A stretch of DNA of 64,000 nucleotides from Volvox africanus (taxonomy: Eukaryota; Chlorophyta; Chlorophyceae; Chlamydomonadales; Volvocaceae). The DNA lies in assembly GCA_030268105.1 (NCBI GenBank), contig BSDZ01000008.1:4464001-4528000 (forward strand), in the 5' to 3' direction. Every line of letters starts with the position of its first letter. The stretch's first letter is position 1. Shown here piece by piece: positions 28,855 through 42,507 of the stretch. The notes beneath the pieces were generated by a model. It had not been told where the DNA came from and made no database searches. It saw only the letters and a program-made list of their open reading frames with translations. A program made the translations under genes and the position numbers.

Positions 28855-31800
28855 TTGTCGGCTGTTCCATCGCCGACGAGCAAGCCGATGGCAAATAACA
28901 GGACTGAATCCCATCCAGTTAGTTGCATATCCATCAGCAGCAACGTGTTCACAACCCAAGATGATTTTGGGGGTGACCCACAGCGCAGCATTTTAGCGAC
29001 AAGTGTTCCATCGGGAAATGGGTTTTCCGGAACCTGTGTGGGAGGCTGCTGCGGACGGAGACCTTCCATCGCGAAATCAGGGAATATGCCACATGCCTAC
29101 CACATCTGGCTGAGCGGCATCGGCCATAGCTCATGGTTCCAAAGTGCAGCCGAGCGCCAAAACGTCTCATCCTCACCGCATGAGGTGCAAAGCAGGCATA
29201 GCGACAGCGGCCAGCCTATGCGCATTGGAAGGGGCGGGAAAGGCATTAGCGGCGGCAATGCCAGCAGCTGCTGCAGCAACGGCCCTGCGAACCTCTTTGC
29301 GGCCACGTCTGACCTTGGATGCAGCTTCCCCCCCAGTGAACGCCTAAGTAACTTTGATAGCGTCTCCTTTAGCACTAGCAAACACAGGTTTCACGCGCTA
29401 AGTCTTAGCACTAGCAGTAGCACTAGCAGCCGGTTACAACCGCAATTACGGCCGCAGCTGCTCCTGACCGCCCTTCTGGTGGCATTGCTGGCAGTAACAG
29501 CAGCACCACCGGCGGCGGCGCAGTCCTCCACCGTCATCGTCAGCGTGTACAGCACCCTGGGTAGCTTCGATCTCTTCACTGACTGTCCGAATTTACTGTA
29601 CGGCGTCCTGCTGCAAACGTCGTACAGGGCATCTCGGCTCACATGCGACGTCCTAGGCAACGGTGCGCAGATGAACGCGACGGTTCAATATCCGCAGATA
29701 GACGGCCTGGCGGACCTATTGTGGAGACTTCGTAACGCTAGCACGTGGCGGAATGCCAGGTCCCTGCTGGAGCCCAGCTGTGGCTGGGGGGCCACCGTGG
29801 CGTCTCCGGCTGCAGCACCTAACGTGACAGCCACCAATCTTTGGATCTGTACAACCGCAGGGCCTTTCCGGCCAAACTCGCCCGTAGGACAGGCACCTGA
29901 TAGCAACTGCACTTTGGAGCTGCTACAGCCCCAGGACGCTTGCGCACCGCCACCACCACCGCCACCGATACCACCATCACCACCACCACCGCCACCGATA
30001 CCACCATCACCACGACCGCCAGTCCCACCGCCGTCTCCCCCAGTTCCGAGCCCACCGCCGCCTCCACGGCCGCCACCCTCTCCGTCGCGGCCGCTCCCGC
30101 CCCTCCCGCCGCCTCCATCACCACCGCCGCCCCCACCACCCTCACCCTCGCCCCCATTTCCTCCTCCCCCGCTGCTCCTCCCTCCGCCTCGAGCTCCCTT
30201 ACCCCTGTCCCCTCCACCTCCTTCCCCATCTCCGCCTATAGCTCAGCCACCCGCGCCACCCGCGCCACCCGCACCACCGTCGCCGTTTCCCCCGCCCCAG
30301 CCTCCTGCCCCCAACCCACTATCCCCAGCTCCCCCTTCTCCGTCACCGACCCCACCGCCCCTGCCGCCCCGCCCACGGCCGCCGCCGCTGCCGCCGCAGC
30401 CGCCGCCAGCTCCACCTAGCCCTCCCCCTTCGCCCCCTCTGGACTGGCTGCGGCTGACGATTCTCGTGCCCCCTGGGCAAATCTCCGGAATGCAGTGCGA
30501 CAATATCATCACCGCATTTGGCAACTTTGCCAGCTTCACTCTTGCCACCCTGGACTCCTTCGACTCGTCCACTCTGTTCTGTAGACAGCTCACAGATGGC
30601 CGTTACGGTTACACAATTCAGGTACGAACCACACCAGTCGTAACGTTCGAGGTTACGAGGCGTTGGCCTGGTTATGTGGGAAGGGAGGGGTTTGAAGGGG
30701 GAGAAAGGGAAGGTTGGGAAGAAGAAGCCACTTGACCAGTAACCCAGCAACAAGGCACCTTCCCCAACACACACGAACACACAAGCGGCGTCCCTTCCCG
30801 GAGACTGTACGGCGGAGTTACACCGTTTCAAGGCGCATAGGGACTCGCATTGGCGAAGGTCATAGCATTAGTGGTGGTGGTGTTGAGGGGGTGTATTATC
30901 CAGCTAGATTGAGGCCGGCTGTTCTCAGCTCCTGATAGGGTTCCTTTCCCTTCTGTGCCCGTGCTCCCGCTAGTGTCACTGTCCGTTACCCGTCCGCATG
31001 CATAGGTCCTCACAAATCGCCAACTCCGCCCTTCACCTCTCCTCTCCTCTCTTCTCCTCTCCTCTCCTCTCCTCTCTTCTCCTCGCCTCTCCTCTTGCGC
31101 TTTTGCTCAGATTTGCGAATCCTCTCTCATCTTTTTCGCCCTCCACGTGTCCTCATGACCTTACAACCAGGGCTCAATCTATTCTCGCCCCATGGCTGCG
31201 ACCATCGCCTCCGGCTTCTCAACTACACCGGTGCTGTTCTCTGCATTCGCGGGGGTTCCCTGCGGGTCCGCCATGAGCATGTATACGCTTTCGGCCACGG
31301 TTCACGTGGCGTGCCTTACCGGCGGTGGCACCATTGCCGCGATGACGTCAGGGGTGCAGTACATTAACAGCCCTGATCTGTGTTGCCCATCCCCGCCGCT
31401 ACCACCTGCTCCCTCGCCACCGCCGCCGCCAAGTCCGCCGCCGCCTGTCCCGCCGTCACCCGGACCGCCCAGTCCGGAACCTCCATCGCTTCCAGACCCG
31501 CCGTCGCCACCGCCACCACCGCCGCCGCCAAGTCCGCCACAGCCGCCGCCGTCACCCAGTCCACCACCGCCAAGTCCTCCGCCAAGCCCGGAGCCGCCGC
31601 AGCCGCCAAGTCCATTTCCAACACCGCCGCCGAGCCCGCCGCCGCCGCCGCCACCAAGTCCACCCCCGCCGCTCCCACCCAGTCCATCGCCCCCCCCACC
31701 ACCTCCCAAACCTCTGCCACCGCCAATTCCGTTTCCACCGCCGCCACCGAGACCTCCGCTGCCATTGCCGCCGCCAAGCCCATCACCGCCGCCACCGCCA

Positions 31801-32790
31801 GGTCCGCCATCGCCTCCAAGCCCACCTCTATCCCCTAGCCCGCACCCGCCAAGTCCTCCTCCACCACCACAGCCAAGCCCGCCACCAACACCTCCTCCAT
31901 CTCCACCCCCGCCACCTCCACCATCGCCGCCCCCGCCAAGCCCACCTTTTCTACCCCCTACCCCTCCATCACCCTTTCCGCCCAGTCCTCCCCCCCAACC
32001 GCCCCCTAGCCCGCTGCCACCTTCGCCACCCAATCCGCCGCCGCCACCCCCACCGAGCCCGAGTCCGCCGCCCCCGGTGCCATCACCGTCCCCGCCATCT
32101 CCATTCCCGCCGTCCCCGCCGCCCCCACCCAGTCCCAGTCCGCCGCCCCCGGCACCACCACCCTCGCCTCCTCCTCCTCCTCTGCCTCCACCAAGCCCAC
32201 CGCCCCCAACGCCCCCCGATCCCCCACCGCCTCTCGTCCCGTCGCCACCGCCCAGCCCGCCGCCCTCACCTCACCCGTCACCACCGTCTCCCAGGCCACC
32301 GCCGCAACTGCCGCCGAGCCCGTTGCCGCCGTCGCCACCAATCCCTCCCTCACCGAGCCCCCCCTTGCCCCCTTCACCTCCTCCACGACCCCCACCCAGT
32401 CCTGTGCCTCCGTCTCCCCGACCGCCATCTCCATGGCTGCCGCCGCCGCCACCGCCCCCCCCGCCACCAGGCACGATAACGCCATTAGACCCAGGAGTTG
32501 CGGAACTTCCCGACCCCTCTATGATACCCCCTCCGAAGCGCAAGAAAATCCCGCCTTCCCCGCAGCCGCCATCTCCTCCATCACCATTTCCCCAGTCGCC
32601 ATTACCGCCATCGCCGTCACCACCCAAGTCCAAGAAGTCACCGCCGCCGCCACCACCGTCACCGAAGCCGCCATCACCATCACTACCAATTCTGCCGCCA
32701 CCCCCGCCATCGCCAAAGCCGGCACCGCCGCCCAAGGCCAAAAAGCCGCCGCCGCCGCTGCCCAGGCTCCGCCGCCTCAGAGGCATTTAG
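28855..32790 (+). CDS. Pherophorin-like hydroxyproline-rich cell-wall/ECM glycoprotein (start uncertain)
   Basis: Two long exons join in phase 0: up to 30621 (donor GTACGA) and 31171-32790 (TAG), linking YGYTIQ to GSIYSRP. The frame is open from an ATG at 28855, but the hydrophobic signal-like segment LLLTALLVALLAVTAAPPAA lies about 200 codons in (29458-29520). The true start may therefore be nearer, perhaps through an unseen 5' intron ending at CACAG near 29388. After the signal come a Cys-containing globular domain (SVYSTLGSFDLF, four NxT/NxS sites), a first Pro/Ser rod (about 29945-30440), a second globular domain with CDNIITAFGNFASF and CGSAMSMYTL ending in DLCCP, a second long rod of SPPPPP units (about 31385-32480), and a Lys-studded tail. 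The globular-rod-globular layout is that of volvocine pherophorins and related HRGPs. Prolines would be hydroxylated and glycosylated and the product secreted to the matrix. Assignment to pherophorins proper is tentative. Confidence 0.78.
31035..31094 (+). repeat. (TCCTC)n pyrimidine tract before the HRGP exon 2 acceptor
   Basis: CTCCTCTCCT-type repeats in the intron between the two HRGP exons, about 80-130 bp upstream of the acceptor at 31170. Confidence 0.8.
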
Positions 32791-35572
32791 CCCCTGCATA
32801 CAAGGCATACCTAAATCGGCATGAAAGTGCGGTAAAGCAGTTTGTTTCGGTGGTTTTGGGAAATGCGGGAAACCGCAAACAAAGGTGTCGCACTTGTCGT
32901 GGCAGGAAGAGAGCTTGCGAAGTCGTGAGGTCGTTGAGGGGGGAACACCAGGGGGTGTTGTCTTCTCTGCCGTCACCCTATGGTGGTGTTCCTGCCACCG
33001 TCCAGCTCTCGAGGCCACAGGTCAAGGGTTGACACCTGGATGTTGCATAAGAGCGCGAAACAGCCCTCAAATCGCCGAGACACCCCGGGAAGCTCCAAGG
33101 TGACGTGAGCGCACCAAGAAGAGGTCAGGCCACGAGCAGGTCATGCTGGTTACGTGTCTATGTGGTGGTGCGTTTGCGTAAAGAAGGAAGCCCCCGGCGG
33201 CACTACGGCAGGGGGATGTGAACTACTCGTATTACGTGGGAGTCCATGGGGGGCAAGGTCCCATGACGCGATGAGAGTTTGGGTGTTCGTTTCTGTGACT
33301 TGAGATGTATCGAGAGACGCAGCTCAGGAGTAGCAGTGCATTATCAGGAACGAGGGATGTTGCGGAATGAGTGAGAGCGCCACTGGATGGAGACAGCGGG
33401 CGAGATGGGAGACCAGGAGGGGCCTTCAGACCAAGGTTCATTGGTAATTGATCTGTCGTATTAGAGGTCCGCGGGGTCGGCCCCCATCCGCCTTGTCGGG
33501 CGGAGTTCGGGCCGTCATTAACCAAATAGCATGACATGGCCACGAGGGAAGTTATATCTTCCGTTCCGAGCCACTAGATATGCAGGGTCAGGAGCATAGC
33601 GTTAGCGCGGCCCGATGCCCGTGCCGGTGCGGCGGCGCGGGGGGAGGGGTATTCGCACCACAAATTAGCTTTCTTGATCCTGGTGGAGTAGTGGACTGAC
33701 CCACTGCTGGCGGATTAGATTGGATTTTGGCAATTATTCATGTGTGTACGACAAAAGGCCGAGGCGCACGTATGAACGGATTTCATGATTAGCTTCTCGC
33801 TTGTAGTACATTCCCAAATGTAAAGCGATATGTATTATCCGACAAATGTGCGGCATTCTTCATATAGTTAGGCCCTGTCGTACTAGGTGATGTGGCCTTG
33901 TACGGACCTCCGTGAAAGATCATGTCAAGGGGCTCCGGATCGCTCTTCGTCCAGAACCGTCTCAGTCAATGCAACCGGCCTCCGCGGACACGTAGCGGCA
34001 CCTGTCTTGTTAACGGTGAACCATTACATGCAGCGTAAAACCGAAGCGGCAACTGAACTGCATGCCTCTCTATGACCGACTATACATCGGAGACGAAACA
34101 ATCACAAATTTTGATTTTGTGAATATTTTCACTCGGGCCGACTGACCGCAGAGCAAGGATGTGCGGTAAAAAAACGTTTTAGTGCAGAATTAGCAACTGT
34201 AGCAGCTTGTTAACTTGAATGAGAAACGACGGGCCAATTGGGAGCGAAAACATGCGGGACGCCCTCGGGTGGGGGGTTAAAAACGCGTCTGCACTTGCTG
34301 GTAAAGCGCTGGAATCTCCTTGAGGGAGAAGTCTGGAGAAGCAAGCATCCCATATGGGACGGGCTGGTGAAAGTATGGGCTCTACGGGACACCCAGATGA
34401 TCTGCCTTTTGTCAACAGACTAGTAAACTTGTGCTGCGTTGTGGTTGCGTTATCTGCACCTGGTCCGCACAACCGGAGGCAGGGAATAGAACGGGTAGAG
34501 CAATATCAGTTCTGCAACCCTTGTTAATGCATATGTTTATACACTGTAAATTTCATTTGCCTGGTCGCCTTCCACCTTTCTGGGTCCTTTTATTACTGTA
34601 CTTCCAAGTATCCGCCCCCCTCGCTAGCCTGGCCTTGGGTGGTCGTGAGAGATTGTAACACGCCACATAAAGTTTCGAAAACATTTCCATACATGTAGGT
34701 GTATGTCTTGGTTCCGCCTGGAAACGGGGCGTGTTTGTTGTACCAGTTCTGTCGCTTCTCTGGCTATTTGGATTTGCTTTCGATACAACACATCCACCCG
34801 CGAGCAAATTATTGTTTAAAACTGTTGTAATTAGTGTGTTAGAATAAGCTTTTTCGGTCAGACCTCTATGCTATGCTGAGCTTCGGTATCTTTGTGGTAC
34901 AATCTGTACTGCAAGACTACCATATTTGTGTCCAACAGAGACACCTATTTTTGGCTGATGTGTAACAGTATGTGCTAGTAAGGCTCGAGGAACGTCTCAA
35001 GAGCGATATGCACGATAGGTCACACAGCTCAATTTACGTCAAAAACCTATGTCTTTCAGGGACGATAATTATGATTTTCGTTGGCATCGAAGGTTCAGAA
35101 CGGAAACCTCCACGTAATGGTATGCAAGCCTATAAAGGGTTATTAGTTGATGCTCTCGGAACAAAAGCCATTGCCATTTCTGTTACAATTGCACTGTGCT
35201 AATAAAGACCTAGGTCAAGAACCGAAGGCATCACGAACCAAGGAAAAAACCAGCAACACTTCGGGCGACGCGACAAGGGGTGGGCGGGCGGGCGCGTGCT
35301 GAACAACAAAAACAAGGTAACAGGAATGACTACGCACGCGAATTAATACAGCCCTGACGACACGGGCTGAGGTAAGGCCCTTAGTTTAAATGCCTTACCT
35401 AGGCCTTACGCCTAACTAACCCGGCTTCCTAACGCAAGCCCGAAATAATATTGTGCCCCCGACGACTTTCATTGCAAATAGTAAGAAATATTCTATTATG
35501 ATGATTTCTTCATAGTTTTTAATACCTTTAACGTGAACAACCTGCTATCGTTTCAACACCTTTTCCGGAAGA
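32791..35572. other. Spacer between the HRGP and alpha-amylase genes
   Basis: No gene was recognised. ORFs are short and unsupported. A TGTAA motif at about 33820 is the first convincing polyadenylation signal downstream of the HRGP stop, but about 1 kb away. The part from about 34.4 to 35.6 kb is noticeably AT-richer than the genes on either side. Confidence 0.45.
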
Positions 35573-38500
35573 ATGCGGCTTTCCACGTCTCCAAATCCAA
35601 ACAAGCCTCGATCATATCATAAAAAAACGACATATATAAAATCATTTAATTTGCGTCAACGGGGAGTTATCTCCAATGCTGCTACCACTTTGCGACCTGT
35701 CGGCAATGAAAGCTCACCTGGGGCAAAACCTGCTGAGAGTTCTAATGGAGTCCCAAAGCAATCAAAAGGTTACAAAGACGCCATTATGCTTCAAGGTACG
35801 TGGTAGCAGCCTCTCCGTGGCGGTTTTGGTCGTTTGCGCAAGCTCTTTACTCTCCGTAACTGAAACCTTTTATTCCTTACACTGCTGCAGCCTTCGCATG
35901 GGACTCATGTTTCCAGAAGAATTGGTACGGTACAGTGCTCAACAAGGTGCAGGATATCAAGGTAATCGCGACTTGGCACTGCATGGCACATAGACCTGGG
36001 ATGCCGGGCGACGGAGCTGCAAACTAAAACATGTTTACTTCCGCAACATGAGCAGGCTGCTGGAGTTTCCCATATCTGGCTGCCGCCGCCATCCCAGAGC
36101 GTTTCCCCTCAGGTGCGACTTGTTCATGGTGCCGAATGTAAGGCAATCGCCCCACGCATGGTCTTACCGCCATCCGCTTGGCGGCATCCCACCTCATGAC
36201 TATTGACTCAATTTATTTGAAGAGGATTTTACTCCGTTTGTCTTTTACGTGTTCAGGGTTACATGCCGGGCCAGCTATATAACTTGACGAGCAAGTATGG
36301 CGACCGCGAACAGCTGTTGAAGCTTAACCAGGCACTGCAGCAGGCGGGAATTCAGCCCATGGCCGACATTGTCATCAATCACCGGTGGGTGAATCGTGTG
36401 CAGCGGCAGCAGGAGGGCGGTTACAGGCGGGGATAGAGTGACATTGGGCCTCGAAGTTTATCCCATCCCATCCCATCCCATCCCATCCCACCAGAACCAA
36501 ATATAGCAGGCCAACCCCCCCCCCACCATTACTCTGAAACCAATTACTGAAACAAACACCACCGTTACTTGCTCTCTCCCAGTTGTGCGGACGAAATGGA
36601 TGGAGGGGTGTACAACAGGTTCCGCGATGACGTGGACCACCAGGTACGGCAAGCACGATAACCAAGGTCATGGATGTGGTACACGTCCTGCGTAAGACAC
36701 TGAGCACAAACAAGGATCTGGGCCTGCTCGCCACCTCACCAGGGACATCCAGTTGCAGCCAATCCAGCTGCAGTCCCAAGGGCAGCAATTCAGATGGCGG
36801 GATGCTCCACCCGAAGATATGACTTGGCGGTGCTCAGGAAGGGGGGTGCGTAGGCCGCCACATCGAACGATTTGCGATCCGCTTCCAATCCATGAGGTTT
36901 CCCTGAACTGGGGCTGGGGAGGGGACGAAAGCTGCTGGACAATCCCCCTTAGCTGAGTTCCGCACCGGACACTGGGTTATGTTGAGTGATGGCACCGGAG
37001 GGCCCAGCGAAAGGGAGGGTGCCCAACCGGTGTATTCAAATGACGCTACGTCCCTCCTCGACCGTATCAAATCCACATCAATGCTCCTCTCTTAGAGCAT
37101 GGGGAAAGCCTACAAGTGGCGCACTCGAGTCTTCTGTGTTGATCTCGAATCCCTCCCTGATTTTGCCCCGGATGTCTCCCTTACGGGTGCCCACCCCGGC
37201 GAATGGTCCTCCCCATTCGCTCAACAACTGATTCGCTCCCCCTCGTTCCCTGTTCCCCGGCGGCCTGTCGACTTGTCTTCTGGGGCGCCAGGGTCGCCGC
37301 ATCGATTGGGGCAAGTGGGCCATCACGTGCAACGACCCGACCTTTCAGGGCTCAGGCAACCCTGACACGGGTGAGAGCCGCAGAAAGGATGAACAAAAAA
37401 CATACAATGCAATGCATTTGTGCGCACGTGCTGTTGCAGGTATCTGTATGCCCGTGCCGGCGGGGAACGTCCCTGGGATGGGGAGAGAGCGGTGGTCAGC
37501 AGCATTTGTGTTCGCAGATGCGGTTGGCTGGTTGGGGTTGATTATACTGCTCCCCAGCGCTCCAGGTGCATCCGGTGAAGTTGGTGTGGTGTTGGGCTGA
37601 CGTCCAGTGTCGTAATGTAGCTCGCCGCGGTACGTGCGCATGTGGGTGTGAAGAGCACTTGGCCTCTTTGCGGGGCGATGCTGTCGTCCTTTCGCGCCGT
37701 CGAGGTGGGCCCTCGCGGTCTGCGGGCCAGCAGCATCCGCCTTGGCCACCCAGCGGCTGCTGCCTCCAGGCATAGACCCACACTTCCCTCTCTGTCCGTT
37801 CACTTGCTGTGTCACCGCCTCGGTCTGTCTCCATCAGGGGACGACTACGGCCCCGCGCCCGACCTGGACCACGCTAATCCCGAGCTCCGAGCCGCCCTCA
37901 AGGACTGGCTGTCCTGGCTGCAGAGAGACATCGGGTTCCAGGGCTGGCGATTGGACTTTGCCAGAGGGTGAGCAGCGAGAGCAGCGAGAGGAGGCCGATG
38001 GGAAGGGTGCGGACAGGAATGGAGAGGTGGACCAGCAGTGGCAATAACGGCTGACGGTAGTGCATGCACGAGGTATTTGGTACAAATGGGTATGCGGAGG
38101 AGTGATCGGTGATGGAAATGAGCTTTGCGCATGGTCCTGTGCGGCGCAGAGAGCAAATAGGAGAATGCATTTACGGCCAATTAAAGCGCTTGCAGTTAGC
38201 TCCCTTCCCGCAGTTGGATCATCAGGTTTGCGGCTGTTCACGTATCGCTTTCGCGTGGGAGACTTTCATTCGCGCCCCGTCCTGATGATAACTTTCTAAC
38301 ACGTGCAAGTTCGTACATACACACACGGAAAGGCCACTAAGGCCACTAACCCTTCCTCCCCCCCCCCCCCAACACACACACACCTTGTTCTGGTGGCCGC
38401 AGTTATGCCCCGAGGTTTATCACGGAGTACGTGGACGCCACCACGGGGGCTGACAGCCTCAATGTGGGGGAGTTCTGGGTTGATCTGCGATGGAACGGAT

Positions 38501-40808
38501 CCTACCTAGAGTACAACCAGGACGCAGCCCGGCAGCGACTTTGCGACTGGATCAAGGCCAATGGAGAGCGGTATGTATGCGTGTGGAGTAGGGTTGAGTG
38601 GGGTCGGGTGGGGGGAGCGGGAAGGGATGAACAGACAGGAGGGGAAGAATGAGGGGGCGGTTGTGGAGGTAGCTGTTGTGTGCAGGTCGGTGCAGGTCAG
38701 CCTTCTGACCTGATAACTTCGTTCGGTTGGGTTTGTTGTTTTGGTTGTAGCTCGTTTGTTACGGGCCACTTGTCAAAGTGGCCCTGTTCGTTACATCCTG
38801 GGAGATATCCTGAACTGATATGCTGCTGCCGCCTCGCTGGTGCTGCTGGTCACGGATCTAGCTTGTGACGGGCAAGCCCTGGAAAAAAACAAGGCGCCTC
38901 GTACTGATTTATCATGTCGCGTTATATCTGCTCATTGCCCCTCGGTGCCCCAGCTTCTAAAAGTCTGAGCGCTGCTCCGCTTCCGTTCCTCTCCCCCTCT
39001 CCCCGCTCCTCTTCCCTCCTGGCCCCCTTCAGGAGCTGCGCATTCGACTTCCCGACGAAGGGGGAGCTGCAGGAAGCGGTAAAGCAGTGTCAGTACGACA
39101 GGCTGCGAGACGCCCGGGTACGTGGTCGGTGTGAGGGCACGGGATGAGCGTGCGCGCGTGTGTGGGGGTGTGTTGTAGCAATCATGCATGATCCGCACTG
39201 AGGGTGTTGGTTATCACACAGGTTGAACCACTGCCTGTTCACTGAAGCCCTCCTTTCGTCATTCCCCCCTCAGCGTTGCTTGTATCAACCCAATAGTGGT
39301 TGACAATTTGTGATTTCCATATCAGCAGTCCCAGGTCTCGCCTGAGACTGCTGATGCGGGAATCCACTCGCCTTACTCCTCTCTCAGCGACACTCCCTCC
39401 CATCCTGAGTGTCGTTTCTGCGAAGCTCCTGACACTACCTTCTCCTCACGTCCCTTCCCCTTCCACCTTGCATTGGTAGTAAACGTTTTTAAGCGCCCAC
39501 TTTGTCGCGGGTCTGCAGGGAAAGGCTGTGGGACTCCTGGGTTGGTGGCCGACCAAGGCGGTGACGTTTGTGGAGAATCACGACACGGGCAGCATTCAGC
39601 AGCACTGGCCCTTCCCCAGCCAGCATGTGGATCTGGGGTATGCCTACATCCTCACACATCCCGGTGAGTGAGCGCAGGGTGGCAAGGGTTGCCATGGCTA
39701 GGGTTCATCCGTGGAGCAACCGGGGAGGGGAAGGTGGAGGGCTGAGGAGAGGGAAGCCAGCGCGTATATCCCAGCCCAACACCATGCCATCTACATGGGG
39801 CCGCCCACCCAAGATAATGGATGGCGGATTGGGTGAAAAAGATTGTCTCCAGCTGCCGCTATCATCCGGATTCGTGGTCGGCGGGAACAAGGGCCAAGGA
39901 ACTGCTCATGACCTTTCCCTCCTCCAGCACCTGGCTGCTCGGCCACCTGGGCTCCCTTAGCGGCACATAGCAGGAAGGCTTTTACACATCCACTTCATGT
40001 AACGGTTGCAATCATGACCGGGATAAGACCCTTGCCCTGGGACCCCATCCCGCCTTGTCCCTCTTGACCCACCCCACTTGCCACATATCAGGCATTCCCT
40101 GCTTGTTTTGGGATCATCTGTTCGCCTGGGGAGAGGGTCTGCGGCAGGAAATCTCCGCGCTGACGGCGCTGCGGAGGCGGCTGGGCCTGGCAGCAGACAG
40201 CCCACTTAAGGTTCTTGCGGCCGACAAGGACCTGTACGTCGCCCGGGTGGACGGAAGGTGAGGGGTGAGATGATGCGGCCCGGTGGAGGTGAAGCAGCAG
40301 CCAGGTTGACCCTAAACCCTCGAGGGTGTTCAAAACGTCGGAGTTTCTCATTCGGACAAAACCGCACGAAAGGGTATCTCTAGGGTAAGCATTGCAAGTC
40401 AAAAAAGGGAGGGTTGTAGTGATGCGAACATTCCTGGACGCACTGTTCGCGACGTCCGTATTTCCAAAGATGATATTTTGCAATTTGCCGATGGTACGTC
40501 ATGCTATGCGATGCTGAAATGTGCTTTGCTTTGCTGTGCTGTGAGTGGTGTGACTTGGTTTGGTTTGCTCTGTTGTGTGTGCAAATTCCAGGTCCGGCAG
40601 CGTGGTCTTGAAACTGGGTCCCCGATATGATATGGGTTCGTTGCTACCTCGCCGGGAGGACGGCTGGGCCATGACTCTTTCCGGTCGGGACTGGGCGGTT
40701 TGGGAACGACCTGCGGCGCCGGCTGGGGCGGCTGGGCGGGCAGCAGATGGGGCAACCGGCAGCAGCAACCGCAGTGGTGCCGTTAACGGTGCGGGTCCTC
40801 AACATTAG
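35573..40808 (+). CDS. Alpha-amylase (GH13, plant type), 12 exons, apparently complete
   Basis: Exons: 35573-35795, 35891-35961, 36056-36112, 36257-36384, 36583-36643, 37292-37370, 37838-37967, 38403-38570, 39033-39117, 39519-39663, 40092-40257, 40592-40808 (TAG). All are GT-AG, every phase closes, 509 aa. It hydrolyses internal alpha-1,4-glucan bonds of starch. The family signatures are all present: QAFAWDSC near the start of the barrel, [17 protein letters not shown], region I DIVINHR, region [11 protein letters not shown] (nucleophile Asp), region III VGEFW (acid/base Glu) and region [11 protein letters not shown] (transition-state Asp). The C-terminal beta domain has [24 protein letters not shown] and WAVWERP, as in plant enzymes, then an Ala/Gly/Ser-rich tail of about 30 residues. 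The first 60 residues are basic and Ser/Asn/Pro-rich, compatible with a targeting peptide; plastid location is an inference. The ATG at 35573 is the first in the open frame, but an additional 5' exon cannot be excluded. Confidence 0.95.
36465..36490 (+). repeat. (ATCCC)n repeat in amylase intron 4
   Basis: Five to six ATCCC units in a 198-bp intron (36385-36582), followed by a C-rich run. Confidence 0.85.
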
Positions 40809-42507
40809 GTTACCCTCCATCGGCTTGACAGCGGGTTTCCCTTCGGAGAACTGCTTGCGTGAAGGTGTGAATACCGCCATTGGTAAGACAGCGGAATGGG
40901 GGAGCAAGGTACCGTAGGAAGATGCGTGGTGAGGGGCCTTGCGAGAGCGTGCGTGACTGCGCGTACGTATCTGTGATTGCACATTGTGAACATACAGGTG
41001 GGGTGACAGGTTTGGAGGTGCGGCTGGACGGCACCGGCTGGTGTTGGCACCCGCCCATGGACTGCATATGCGCTGTTGTGATGTCACCCAGCTAGTCGGG
41101 GGGGGGAGGGCTACACAACGTCCATGCATGTTGGTTTAGCGCCTTATATAATGGCTGGAGATGACAGCGCGCGTGATTGCCGTACCGCGATTGCCGTACG
41201 CATCCCAACGTACTGATGATAGGGAATAGGCGATCAGTCCGTCTCACACGATGGGCTTTTGAAGGGGGTAAACCGGAATCTGTTTGTCGTCACGTGGCGC
41301 AACATGTGTCCTAAATAATTTGTTGCGTACGGCGGAAAGCTGCTGCTCAGGTACATGGACGACGAGAGGATTTGTGCAGCTTCGTGTGATCGCGGCGGAA
41401 ACCAAAAATGGTTCTCAAGACCTAAGTCCTGCGCAATACCCCGTCATATGGAAAATTTATGTGTATAATAAATTGTGAAGGAGCAAAGAGCTCTCTTAAT
41501 GAAGTATGTGCATGTTTGGAACTTAAGACACCGCATCTTCGGCGGTTCGGTGAGGGTCCTGGTGCATAGTGTTTCAGGTGGAGGTGTACCGGGGAGGGGC
41601 CCCGGCCTCGTGTTCTCGAATAAAACCAGCACGCCAGTGCTGGCCAGGTATATTTGTAGGGGGTGGAAGATTCGTCTACACGGGCCCGATAAAAGCATAA
41701 CCAAAAAGTATATACATGTTACATGCAAGTGCATGTAAAGGTGCATTATATAGAGGAGATTGGGAATGGAAGGAATTGTGCAAACGCTGTGTCGCCTAGG
41801 ACTTCGAATCTCCCCTCCCAACCCTGGATACGAGCTTCCTGATGTTTGGTGCTATGGGCATGGTTGGCTGGATGGCCCCCGTGCTGTGGGATGCCCCATG
41901 CCGTGGGAAGCTGACAATGGTAGATTAAGAACACTTCATGGGTGACGTTATAATTTCCCGTCCTGGATTCTGAGCGGCTGAAGCTGGATAGATGACGAAA
42001 TAAACTTAAGTCGTGCATGGTGGAGTGTCGGGTTGCGGCAGGCGGTGAGGATCGATGGTGTACTTATATGGTTAACCTCCCGAGCCGCGTGATTATAAAT
42101 GGCACCGGTTTCAGCCGTACGTTTTTGCATGCGCTTTGTCGTCTACCATGATGATGGTGCGCTAGCCAAGGTTGTTTTGCTCATAATGCAAATTTGGTTA
42201 ATGCTTTCCTCACAGATTGCATGCATTTCACTGGCAAAGCGCATCTTGATTGTGTGTACGATACAAGTTGTTACTGTTTAGGATCTCAGAGGGTATCAGA
42301 TCCGCCCTGCGTCTGAGTAATTTCCCTCGGAAGGACGTTTCAGGCGTGAAGGAGCTATATCTGTGAAGGATCTATGTATCTGCTCTATATATAAGGATCT
42401 AGGCGTGACGGATCTACATATCTGCTCATTGATGCTGTGATATAAAAGAACGTGCGTGTGGGGCCTTCTGCGGGCTTTGATGAAACGGCCGGGTGCGATC
42501 CTGTACG

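Noticed and set aside
31302..32786. Long Gly-rich and Ala/Val/Met-rich minus-strand ORFs opposite the HRGP exons
   Set aside because: They are reverse frames of CCN-rich Ser-Pro codons; the plus strand has splice sites, signal-like segment and Cys domains.
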